Source: an uncultured Anaerolineales bacterium
GTDB lineage: Bacteria; Chloroflexota; Anaerolineae; Anaerolineales; Villigracilaceae
Direction of reading: 5' to 3'
Assembly: GCA_937928015.1 (NCBI GenBank)
Contig: CALFXA010000119.1
Location: 1-20,297, forward strand
DNA: 20,297 nucleotides
The translations under genes were made by a program, and so were the position numbers. Under the pieces are notes generated by a model. That model was not told the origin of the DNA. It made no database searches and worked only from the letters and a program-made list of their open reading frames with translations. Positions 13,716 through 20,297 of the stretch are shown here, piece after piece; the first letter of the stretch is position 1, and each line of letters opens with the position of its first letter.

Positions 13716-16448
13716 ATGAACAAACGTCAACTTTCCTTTGTCCTCCTGCTGACTGGCCTGCTCGTCCTCGGGCTGGGATTTGGCATCCAGTCTGCGCTGG
13801 CGAAGCGCAGCGAGACTCCCGTCACAGCGGCTTCCCCCATCCACCCGACCTTTGCCCTGCTCGATGCCGACGGCGAACAGGTGCTCAAGAGCGGCAAGAA
13901 CGTCTCCACCATGCAGACCTGCGGGCAGTGCCATGACACGAACTACATCCAACAGCACGCTTTCCATTCGGACCTGGGCCTGAGCGCCTACGCCCCCTCC
14001 GACAAGACCTGGGATGCCAGCAACGGCATCTTCGGCCAATGGGACCCGCTCACCTATCGGTATCTCTCCGAGAAAGGCGACCAACGCCTCGACCTCTCGA
14101 CAGCTGAGTGGCTGATGGTCAATGCCAACCGCGTCGTCGGCGGCGGACCCGCTGACACGTCCCGCGAAGGCCAGGCGCTGACCAGCCTCAAGGGCGACGC
14201 GAACAACCCCGAGGCCAGTATCCTCAACGCGGAGACGGGTCAGCCCGAAGCCTGGGACTGGTCCCAATCGGGCACGATGGAGATGAACTGTTTCGTCTGC
14301 CATCTCCAGGATCCCAACAATGCTCAGCGCGTGAAGGCCATCCAGGCAGGCGACTTCGGCGGCGCAAACACCGCCACCCTGGTCGGCACGGGCATCGTCA
14401 CCCACACCTCCAAGGGTTATTTCTGGAACGACGCCGCCTTCGACGAGAACGGCAATCTCAAGGAAAAATACGTCCTGATCCAGGACCCGACCAACGCCAA
14501 CTGCGCGGCCTGCCACGGTGAAGTCCACCCCGAAACGCAGGAGCCGCTGGTCGTCAGCGCCTGCAACCTGAACTACCCGCAGACCGCCACCACGGGACAG
14601 GTCATCGCCGCCCAGAAGATCAATGCCTCGGGCATGAACCTGGCCGACAAGCAGACCCTCAACCGCTCGTGGGACATCCATGCCGAACGCCAGTTGAAGT
14701 GCACCGACTGTCACTTCGCGCTCAACAACCCCGCCCATGCGCTGGAGATCCAGGGCAATAATCCCGATCACCTGGTCTATGACCCGCGCAAGTTGGACAT
14801 TGGCGAATACATCCAGCGCCCCGATCACAACTTCGCGCGGGGACAGAGCGCCCAGTTCAACATCGATCCCGAGTTGAAGGGCACCATGCGCCGCTGCGAG
14901 TCCTGTCACGACGCCAACCAGGCTCATGCCGATTGGCTGCCCTACGTGGACAAACACATGGCGGCTGTCGCCTGCGAGTCCTGCCATATCTCGAAGATGT
15001 ACGCCCCCGCCATTCAGTCTTACGACTGGACCGTGGTGACGCCCAACGGTCAGGCCGCCAGCGCATGCCGCGGCGTGGAAGGCGACCCGAACTCGATCAA
15101 CTCGCTCGTCACGGGGTTCGAGCCCGCCCTGCTCAATCGCACCAACGTGGACGGCAAACAATTGCTGGCCCCGTACAACCTCATCACGACCTACTTCTGG
15201 GTCTATGATGACCCGAACGGTCCGCGCCCCGTCCGTCTCGCGGACCTGGAAGCGGCCTACCTCGAAAATGGCGTCTACACTGCTGACGTTCTCTCCGCCT
15301 TCGACTCGGACAAGAGCGGGGCGCTCGAAGCCTCGGAACTCAAGATCGACTCGCAGTCCAAGCAGGACCTGATCGCGGGTCGTCTCGCGGCGCTCGGCTT
15401 GAAGAATCCGCGCATCGACGGTCTCGTCCAGCCGTACAGCATCAACCACGGCGTGGCCCGCGGTGACGACGCCGTCAACGACTGCAAATCCTGCCACACC
15501 AACCAGCAGACCTCGCGCGTCGCCCAATCCATCGAACTCTCGGCGTACGCGCCCAACGGCGTGACGCCCAAATTCGTCAGCGGGACTAACGTCCAGGCCA
15601 GCGGCGAGATCGTGGTCCACGAGGATGGGTCGGTTTATTACCAGCCCAAACCCGCCAACGACAAGTTGTACGTCTTCGGCTCCAGCCGCGTGAACTGGAT
15701 CGACTGGTTCGGTGCGCTGGCCTTCTTCGGCTCGCTGCTGGGCGTGCTCGGCCACGGGACGCTGCGCTACGTCAACTTCATGCGCAGGCCCAAGGTCCAG
15801 ACGGCAACGAAGTCCGTGTACATGTACGACTCCTACCGCCGCTTCTGGCACTGGCTCCAGACCGTGGCCATCGTGACGCTGCTCTTCACAGGCCTGATCA
15901 TCCACCGCCCCGACATCTTCGGCATCTTCTCCTTCCGCGGCGTGGTGACCATTCACAACGTGCTGGCCGCCATCCTGGTGATCAACGCCCTGCTCTCGGT
16001 CTTCTACCACCTGACCACGGGCCGCATGCAGGAATATATCCCGCGCCCCTACGGCTTCTTCGATGATGCCATCGTGCAGGCCAAGTACTACATCGGCGGC
16101 ATCTTCAAGGGCGAACCTCATCCCTTCGAAAAGACGCCCAACAGCCGCATGAATCCGATCCAGAAGTTCACCTACTTCGGCATCCTGATGGTGCTGCTAC
16201 CCCTGCAAATGCTGACGGGCGCACTGATGTGGGGCGTCCAACGCTGGCCCGCCATCGCTGGCTGGTTCGGCGGCCTGCCTGTGCTGGCCCCCTTCCACTC
16301 GCTGGTGGCCTGGCTGTTTGCGGCCTTCATCGTGGTACACGTGTACATGACCACCACGGGTGTCACCCCGTTCGAAGCCACGCGCGCCATGGTCACAGGC
16401 TGGGAGGAAGTGGAAGCCCACAGCCATGAAGAACCGAGCGCGTCGTAA
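13716..16448 (+). CDS. Seven-heme cytochrome c fused to a cytochrome b561-like membrane domain
   Basis: A 910-residue membrane electron carrier. After an N-terminal signal-anchor (about 5-28), seven CXXCH sites follow: 69-73, 192-196, 263-267, 329-333, 394-398, 420-424 and 590-594. Between the sixth and seventh hemes residues 530-541 form a canonical EF-hand loop (DSDKSGALEASE). From about residue 660 there is a membrane segment and then a four-helix b-type cytochrome resembling the anchor subunits of thiosulfate reductase and formate dehydrogenase, with candidate heme b ligands His712 (RFWHW), His747 (VTIHN), His765 (FYHLTTG), His861 (PFHSL) and His875 (VVHVYMT). It would oxidise menaquinol and pass electrons through c-hemes on the outer face to the octaheme protein encoded 12 bp upstream. 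Heme proteins and membrane anchor are usually separate subunits, so the fusion is notable. The Shine-Dalgarno is weak (GGAT), consistent with translational coupling. Confidence 0.88.
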   Translation: MNKRQLSFVLLLTGLLVLGLGFGIQSALAKRSETPVTAASPIHPTFALLDADGEQVLKSGKNVSTMQTCGQCHDTNYIQQHAFHSDLGLSAYAPSDKTWDASNGIFGQWDPLTYRYLSEKGDQRLDLSTAEWLMVNANRVVGGGPADTSREGQALTSLKGDANNPEASILNAETGQPEAWDWSQSGTMEMNCFVCHLQDPNNAQRVKAIQAGDFGGANTATLVGTGIVTHTSKGYFWNDAAFDENGNLKEKYVLIQDPTNANCAACHGEVHPETQEPLVVSACNLNYPQTATTGQVIAAQKINASGMNLADKQTLNRSWDIHAERQLKCTDCHFALNNPAHALEIQGNNPDHLVYDPRKLDIGEYIQRPDHNFARGQSAQFNIDPELKGTMRRCESCHDANQAHADWLPYVDKHMAAVACESCHISKMYAPAIQSYDWTVVTPNGQAASACRGVEGDPNSINSLVTGFEPALLNRTNVDGKQLLAPYNLITTYFWVYDDPNGPRPVRLADLEAAYLENGVYTADVLSAFDSDKSGALEASELKIDSQSKQDLIAGRLAALGLKNPRIDGLVQPYSINHGVARGDDAVNDCKSCHTNQQTSRVAQSIELSAYAPNGVTPKFVSGTNVQASGEIVVHEDGSVYYQPKPANDKLYVFGSSRVNWIDWFGALAFFGSLLGVLGHGTLRYVNFMRRPKVQTATKSVYMYDSYRRFWHWLQTVAIVTLLFTGLIIHRPDIFGIFSFRGVVTIHNVLAAILVINALLSVFYHLTTGRMQEYIPRPYGFFDDAIVQAKYYIGGIFKGEPHPFEKTPNSRMNPIQKFTYFGILMVLLPLQMLTGALMWGVQRWPAIAGWFGGLPVLAPFHSLVAWLFAAFIVVHVYMTTTGVTPFEATRAMVTGWEEVEAHSHEEPSAS

Positions 16449-16475
16449 TCCGCGTTAGTGACAAGGAGATTTATT

Positions 16476-17030
16476 ATGACAACTGCCACTCCTGCAAAAC
16501 CCAGGGGCCTCTTTCCAAAGACCCCGAAGCCGTACGTGCATCCCTATTTCGGCGGGATGGTGCTGGGCATCGTGCTGTTCCTGGCCCTGCTCCTGACGGG
16601 CAACGGACTCGGCTCCTCGGGCGCCACCAGCCGCATCGACGCGGCTATCGTGGACGCGATCAGCCCCTCGCACGTGGATAACAATCCCTACCTGCTCAAG
16701 ATGGCGGGCGGTGACAAAAATCCGCTGGACGACTGGATCGTGCCCGTCTTCTTCGGCGCCCTGCTGGGCGGCTTCACCTCGGGCCTGTTCAATGGACGCC
16801 TGAAATTCGAGACCACCAAGGGTCCGAACATCTCGGTCCGCACCCGCTGGCTGGTGGCCTTCCTGGGCGGCGTGATCTTCCTGTACGGCGCGCGCATGGC
16901 GCGCGGCTGCACTTCAGGCCAGGCGCTGACGGGCGGCACCACGCTCTCGGCGGGCTCCTGGCTGATCATGTTCTCCATCTTCGGCAGCGCCTACGCGCTG
17001 GCCTACTTCGTCCGCAAATTGTGGAACTAG
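16476..17030 (+). CDS. YeeE/YedE family sulfur transporter subunit (PmpA/TsuA-like)
   Basis: A 184-residue membrane protein of the Sulf_transp (DUF395) family, which includes the thiosulfate importer TsuA. Hydrophobic helices lie at about 24-42, 86-104, 124-140 and 160-178. The diagnostic motif GARMARGCTSGQALTGG includes Cys145, equivalent to the cysteines that hand thiosulfate through the channel by transient S-S-S contacts. It is half the length of TsuA, as in the two-gene systems where each protein supplies one half. The start at 16476 has AGGAG at good spacing; a GTG 18 bases earlier in frame lacks support. An extra-membrane region (about 43-85) precedes the second helix. The partner half is encoded 9 bp downstream. 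Confidence 0.88.
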   Translation: MTTATPAKPRGLFPKTPKPYVHPYFGGMVLGIVLFLALLLTGNGLGSSGATSRIDAAIVDAISPSHVDNNPYLLKMAGGDKNPLDDWIVPVFFGALLGGFTSGLFNGRLKFETTKGPNISVRTRWLVAFLGGVIFLYGARMARGCTSGQALTGGTTLSAGSWLIMFSIFGSAYALAYFVRKLWN

Positions 17031-17039
17031 GAGGCTGAC

Positions 17040-18314
17040 ATGCAATTCCCACTTCAAAGTTTTATCGCTGTCAGCGCCGCCAACCCGTGGACTTACGTCC
17101 TCTTCGGTGTGATTGGCTTCGCTTTCGGTTTTACGCTCGAAATGTCGGGCTTTGGCAACAGCGCCAAACTGGCCGCGCAGTTCTACTTCAAAGAAATGAC
17201 CGTGCTCAAGGTCATGTTCACCGCCATCGTCACCGCCATGGTATTGCTCTTCGGGGCGGTCGGCCTGGGCATCCTGGATTTCAGCCAGGTGTGGGTCAAC
17301 ACGACCTACATTGCTTCTGGCGTGCTTGGCGGCTTGATCATGGGCGTGGGCTTCATCGTCGGCGGCTTCTGTCCCACCACTTCGCTGGCCTCGGCCTCCA
17401 CGGGCAAGATCGACGGCATGATGTTCATGCTGGGCGGTTTCGTGGGCGCCTTCCTGTTCGGTGAGACCGAGCAGTATTTCACCCAGTGGTACAACAACGC
17501 GGGCTATCTCGGCCGCCTCACCCTCGACCAGGTCTTCCACCTGCCTGTCGGCGTGGTCGTCCTCATCATCGTGCTGATGGCTCTGTTCATGTTCTGGGGC
17601 TCAGAGCAACTGGAACGCATCATCGGCAAGAAGGACATGTCCCATGAGCCGAAACTGCGTCTGGTCGGTGCTGGCGCGCTGGTAGCCGTGGCTCTGGCTG
17701 TGGTCTTCATCGGTCAGCCCAGCCTCGACTCGCGTTACGCCAAACTGACTTTCACCCGCACCGTAAACGGGGAACCAGTGACCTACACCGCGGACCAGAT
17801 GCTGGAAAATCGGCTGGTCTTCATCTCGCCCGCCGAGGCCTTCAAGGCGCAGTACAACCAATCCATGAACCCGATCTATCTCGACGTGCGTTCTGAGGCG
17901 GACTACAACCTGTATCACATTCAGGATGCCGTCAACGTGCCGCTGGACCGCCTGACCGAGGTTGTCCCCACCCTGCTGAGCGAGCCACCCGCCAACTCTG
18001 TCTTCGTTGTGATGAGCAATGACGAAACCGCCGCCGTGAAAGCATGGAAGACCCTTTCGGCTTCGAGCGTGCCGAATGTGTACATCCTCGAGGGCGGCAT
18101 CAATAATTGGATCGCCTTCTTCGGCAAGGATGATCCCCAATTCCAGCCCAACCTGAACGCGGGTGACGATCAATTGAGGTACACCTTCACCGCTGCCCTG
18201 GGCGCGGGTTACAAATCCTGCTCGCCCAGCCCGATCGAATACGAGAAGCTGACCTTCGCACAGAAGATCGTCCTGCAGCTCAAACGCGATAAGAGCGGCG
18301 GCGGCTGCGGATAA
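17040..18314 (+). CDS. YeeE/YedE sulfur transporter subunit fused to a rhodanese-like domain lacking its cysteine
   Basis: A 424-residue protein. Residues 15-185 are a Sulf_transp membrane half with GFTLEMSGFGNSAKL and the Cys motif GGFCPTTSLASASTGKIDG (Cys111). A further membrane helix lies at about 207-225, followed by a soluble rhodanese fold at about 258-365: FISPAEAF, YLDVRSEADYNLYHIQDAVNVP, and YILEGGINNWIAF. In active rhodaneses the strand after this holds the catalytic CxxxxR loop; here it reads VVMSNDETAAVKAW, so the cysteine is replaced and the domain should not transfer sulfur by itself. The C-terminus carries two other cysteines, in KSCSPSP (Cys394) and the final SGGGCG (Cys423), which could act instead. 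AGGAGG lies just before the ATG. Together with the previous protein it probably forms the full transporter. It is the last gene of the operon, followed by a perfect hairpin. Confidence 0.88.
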   Translation: MQFPLQSFIAVSAANPWTYVLFGVIGFAFGFTLEMSGFGNSAKLAAQFYFKEMTVLKVMFTAIVTAMVLLFGAVGLGILDFSQVWVNTTYIASGVLGGLIMGVGFIVGGFCPTTSLASASTGKIDGMMFMLGGFVGAFLFGETEQYFTQWYNNAGYLGRLTLDQVFHLPVGVVVLIIVLMALFMFWGSEQLERIIGKKDMSHEPKLRLVGAGALVAVALAVVFIGQPSLDSRYAKLTFTRTVNGEPVTYTADQMLENRLVFISPAEAFKAQYNQSMNPIYLDVRSEADYNLYHIQDAVNVPLDRLTEVVPTLLSEPPANSVFVVMSNDETAAVKAWKTLSASSVPNVYILEGGINNWIAFFGKDDPQFQPNLNAGDDQLRYTFTAALGAGYKSCSPSPIEYEKLTFAQKIVLQLKRDKSGGGCG

Positions 18315-18365
18315 TCTCATCTTCTATTTCAGGGATCAGAGCGCCACTGAATCCCATGAGGAGCC

Positions 18366-18400
18366 AGAAACGGCTTCGGGAAAATCCCGAAGCCGTTTCT
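18366..18400. terminator. Perfect 16-bp hairpin ending the cytochrome-transporter operon
   Basis: AGAAACGGCTTCGGGA (18366-18381) pairs exactly with 18385-18400 over a 3-nt loop. It lies 51 bp after the last operon gene and 68 bp before the convergent regulator stop, so it may serve both. No T tract follows on the plus strand beyond the stem's own TTTCT. Confidence 0.75.
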
Positions 18401-18468
18401 CGTTGAGCAGAATACGCCCGAACCGGGCACGCGCCCCACATTATATTCGCACACAACGCATCAAACCG

Positions 18469-19095
18469 TCAACTTGTCTTGTGATTCCCGATGTGAGTGA
18501 CCGAGGGATGCTCGGAAAAATGTCTCTGCACCGATTCACGCGAAGCGTTGGCGGTTTGCAACACCAGAACAAACTTGGCCTGGACGTTGAAAGGGTTACG
18601 CCATAGATGGGGAAGGGTGGCTTCAAAGATCAGGATATCGCCCGCCTCCACCAGGTATGTCCTGCCGTCAATCACATATTCGATCTTCTCCTGCAAGCAA
18701 TACACAAATTCATGCCCGGTGTGTACCACCTGCCGTTCCCCGCCGCTGCCGGCATGAGGTTCAAGGGTGATCAAAAAAGGCTCCAGCTCCTGCGAAGGCA
18801 TGGTTTTCCCCATGCCTTCGATCGTCACGCCTTCGCTCATAATCGTAGGGCGCTGGCCGGATTTGATGAGCAGAATCGAGGCAGGTGCTTCCTCCTCGAA
18901 AAAATAACTCATACGAATGTTCAGGGCCGAGGCCAGACTTTGCAGGGTCGCTACGCTGGGGGACGTCTCATCGCGCTCGATCAGGCTAATCGAATTGGGA
19001 GACAACCCCGCCATCTGTGCCAGGTCTCGTTGGGAGATGTTTCGTTCGCTGCGTAATTGACGCAATTTTGCACCTAGGGAATAGACCTCTACCAT
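18469..19095 (-). CDS. XRE-family regulator with C-terminal cupin domain
   Basis: A 208-residue transcription factor. Residues 8-62 are a Cro/C1-type helix-turn-helix (LRQLRSERNISQRDLAQMAG, LSPNSISLIERDETSPSVAT). Residues 108-182 are a cupin sensor domain (HTGHEFVYCLQEKIEYVIDG, then VEAGDILIFEATLPHLWRN), with His125, His128 and His163 as possible ligand residues. Such XRE-cupin proteins usually answer to a small molecule bound in the cupin. The start at 19095 has AAAGGT about 5 bases upstream; the frame extends 25 codons further without such a signal. It is transcribed away from the NifX-like gene across an AT-rich control region, so that pair is the likely target. The protein encoded at 19811 has the same architecture but is a distinct paralog (only HTH core positions such as SPSV and SLIE are shared). 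Effector unknown. Confidence 0.92.
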   Translation of the reverse strand: MVEVYSLGAKLRQLRSERNISQRDLAQMAGLSPNSISLIERDETSPSVATLQSLASALNIRMSYFFEEEAPASILLIKSGQRPTIMSEGVTIEGMGKTMPSQELEPFLITLEPHAGSGGERQVVHTGHEFVYCLQEKIEYVIDGRTYLVEAGDILIFEATLPHLWRNPFNVQAKFVLVLQTANASRESVQRHFSEHPSVTHIGNHKTS

Positions 19096-19141
19096 AGTTA
19101 CCTTTCGCGTTGCCGTCGCGCTGGGATTCTCGTCCTTGCCA

Positions 19142-19179
19142 ATGATACCAGAAGCGGCCAAAACACACAATTTTTTGTG
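19142..19179 (-). promoter_or_regulatory. Candidate promoter and operator of the XRE-cupin gene
   Basis: Minus-strand TTGTGT (19165-19170) and TATCAT (19142-19147) are 17 bp apart. CACAA (19166-19170) and TTGTG (19175-19179) form an inverted repeat over the -35 box, a position where a regulator could block polymerase. Confidence 0.4.
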
Positions 19180-19248
19180 AAAGGAGACAAACTACTCTTA
19201 CATATCGAGGCATGGGATGTTGGAAATTTTTCGGGTTTTCAGCGGATT

Positions 19249-19265
19249 TTGCGTTGAAAACGCAA
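19249..19265. repeat. Short perfect inverted repeat, possible operator
   Basis: TTGCGTT and AACGCAA flank GAA. Located in the divergent control region about 155 bp from either neighbouring start codon; a plausible regulator site with no known match. Confidence 0.4.
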
Positions 19266-19293
19266 CGATAATTCAACAAATTAGTTCTTTTGT

Positions 19294-19335
19294 CAATTAA
19301 ATTGCATTGTAATGATTTAATTGTGACATATATTA
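19294..19335 (+). promoter_or_regulatory. Candidate promoter and operator of the NifX-like gene
   Basis: CAATTAAAT (19294-19302) and ATTTAATTG (19315-19323) are perfect arms 12 bp apart. TTGTAA (19307-19312) and TATATT (19329-19334), 16 bp apart, could be promoter boxes lying within this structure. TTTAATTGTGACATATATTA (19316-19335) resembles the palindrome at 11800. Confidence 0.4.
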
Positions 19336-19407
19336 CTAAAATAATTGACAGAATTAATTGATAATAAACAAGGAAGTTCATAAGCGTTGATTATTCTATG
19401 GAGAAAC

Positions 19408-19803
19408 ATGAAAATTGCAATTATCACCGATGATGGGAAGACCATCAGCCAACATTTTGGACGCGCCAACTATTACGCCGTCCTGACCGTCGAAAACGGC
19501 CAAATCATCCAGCGTGAGTTGCGTGACAAACTCAGCCATAAACACTTTGCGGGTGAGGAGCACGCCCACCAACCTGTCCAGCCGCATGGATATGATCCTG
19601 CCTCCCAGAACCGTCATGCACAAATGGCGGAAACCATCGCCGATTGCGAGACCCTGCTCTGCCGCGGAATGGGCGCCGGCGCCTACGAAAGCATGAAGGA
19701 GCGCGGAATCCGCCCCGTGGTCACCGACCTGGTCGATATCGACGAAGCTGCACTGGCCTGCGCATCCGGCGGGCTGGTGGATCACGTCGAAAAACTACAT
19801 TAG
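19408..19803 (+). CDS. NifX/NifB-type dinitrogenase iron-molybdenum cofactor-binding domain protein
   Basis: A 131-residue single-domain protein of the Nitro_FeMo-Co family: MKIAIITDDGKTISQHFGRANYYAVLTVENG at the N-terminus (HFGRA is the family signature) and CETLLCRGMGAGAYESMKERGI plus a TD..DIDEA stretch at the end. Single-domain members outside nitrogenase clusters bind metal-sulfur clusters or act with MinD/Mrp-like ATPases; nothing here suggests nitrogen fixation. A His-rich insertion (HKHFAGEEHAHQPVQPHGYD, about residues 44-63) in the middle loop could bind metal. The start at 19408 is preceded by GGAG; the frame begins seven codons earlier without one. The following XRE-cupin gene begins 7 bp after the stop, so the two are probably cotranscribed. 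Confidence 0.9.
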   Translation: MKIAIITDDGKTISQHFGRANYYAVLTVENGQIIQRELRDKLSHKHFAGEEHAHQPVQPHGYDPASQNRHAQMAETIADCETLLCRGMGAGAYESMKERGIRPVVTDLVDIDEAALACASGGLVDHVEKLH

Positions 19804-19810
19804 GACTGAG

Positions 19811-20297
19811 ATGTTACCAATGACCGCCCCTGCAGGCTCAGCATCAAAGAAAGAAACCGGTAGACACGGTGCCTTTTCGAAGCGGGAAGCCGGTCTTGTG
19901 TCGGAACAGGTTGGGCAGATGTTGCGGGCTATGCGCAAGGAACGCAAGTTTTCCATCCGTTCCCTGGCCGAACGAAGCGGCTTGAGTGTCAATACGCTCA
20001 GTTTGATCGAAAACGGGAAAACCTCTCCAAGTGTCAACACCCTTCACCGCTTAGCCCAAAGCCTGGATGTTCCCATTACAGCCTTCTTTCAATGTGAGCC
20101 GTCTGCAAAGAAGGTCATCTACCAGAAGGCTGGGGAGCGCCAGCAGTATGTCTTCTCTCAGGGGCATGTGGAAAGCCTGGGCGCGGATGTGCCCCACACG
20201 GGGTCTGAGCCCTTTATCGTCAGGCTTGAGCCAGACGCCAATAGCGGAGCCGAGCCTGTCGTCTATGCAGCGCGGGAGTTCATCTACTGCCTGGAAG
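19811..20297 (+). CDS. XRE-family regulator with cupin domain, truncated by window end
   Basis: Open frame from the ATG at 19811 to the window edge (162 codons). After a basic, Ser/Lys-rich N-terminal tail of about 30 residues comes a Cro/C1-type helix-turn-helix (VSEQVGQMLRAMRKERKFS, then LAERSGLSVNTLSLIENGKT and SPSVNTLHRLAQSLDVPITAFF). The start of a cupin-type domain follows (GSEPFIVRLEPDANSGAEP, then AAREFIYCLE), cut off at the edge. The domain plan equals that of the regulator at 18469-19095, but the sequences differ clearly outside the HTH. An in-frame ATG at 19820 is an alternative start. It is coupled to the NifX-like gene 7 bp upstream. A role as partner or target-specific regulator of this locus is inferred from position only. 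Confidence 0.9.
   Translation, partial: MLPMTAPAGSASKKETGRHGAFSKREAGLVSEQVGQMLRAMRKERKFSIRSLAERSGLSVNTLSLIENGKTSPSVNTLHRLAQSLDVPITAFFQCEPSAKKVIYQKAGERQQYVFSQGHVESLGADVPHTGSEPFIVRLEPDANSGAEPVVYAAREFIYCLE

Larger units (their letters stand above)
19096..19407. other. Divergent control region between XRE-cupin and NifX-like genes
   Basis: 312 bp, AT-rich toward the right. It holds a candidate minus-strand promoter (19142-19170) overlapped by CACAA/TTGTG arms, an inverted repeat at 19249-19265, and a larger inverted repeat with a GTGACAT site at 19294-19335. No open frame here has protein character. Confidence 0.7.

Noticed and set aside
13074..16121. A 1015-codon open frame on the minus strand opposite the two cytochrome genes
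   Set aside because: It is antisense to genes with heme motifs, signal anchors and ribosome-binding context. Its translation is rich in Val/Gly/Asp/Arg without domain patterns, as expected for a shadow frame in GC-rich codon usage.
19408..19803. Evidence for a nitrogen-fixation cluster
   Set aside because: The NifX-type domain occurs in many non-fixing anaerobes and no nifHDK, nifB or nifE is in the window.

Overview
The window looks like a chromosomal segment of an anaerobic or facultative Chloroflexota bacterium, probably class Anaerolineae. I base this on protein style, GC-rich genes with AT-rich regulatory gaps, a class II ribonucleotide reductase paired with NrdR, and abundant REP-like palindromes beside a RAYT transposase. 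This placement comes from recognition alone, not from a search.

Left part (1-8000): the 3' end of an ammonium transporter gene; a strong hairpin; a solitary SecY paralog on the minus strand; about 380 bp of palindromes and tandem repeats; a DUF3267-type membrane zincin; a REP-associated tyrosine transposase (RAYT) with a REP palindrome inside its reading frame; a DUF4184 membrane protein; a second copy of the same REP; then nrdR and nrdJ (B12-dependent ribonucleotide reductase and its repressor), in that order on the minus strand.

Middle (8000-11760): on the minus strand, an unusual alpha/beta-hydrolase and AMP-forming acyl-CoA synthetase fusion is followed by an overlapping second hydrolase gene. 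A small DUF1992 gene diverges from the fusion. The two promoters between them lie back to back, and both appear to give leaderless transcripts.

Right part (11760-18400) is the most interesting region: a plus-strand operon of an ArsR-type repressor, an octaheme cytochrome c of the tetrathionate reductase (Otr) family, a seven-heme cytochrome c fused to a quinol-oxidising cytochrome b-type membrane domain, and two YeeE/YedE (TsuA/PmpAB-like) sulfur transporter subunits. The second subunit carries a rhodanese-like domain without its catalytic cysteine and a Cys-containing C-terminal tail. The simplest model is that quinol electrons pass through the membrane multiheme protein to the octaheme enzyme, which reduces an extracytoplasmic sulfur oxyanion or a nitrogen oxide. 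The transporter pair would take up the sulfur product. The operon ends at a perfect 16-bp hairpin.

Right edge (18469-20297): a XRE-cupin regulator gene (minus strand), an AT-rich divergent control region with several inverted repeats, a NifX/NifB-type FeMo-cofactor-binding-domain protein gene and a second, truncated XRE-cupin regulator gene (both plus strand). A TTTAAT/GTGACAT motif occurs both here and upstream of the ArsR operon and may link the two loci.
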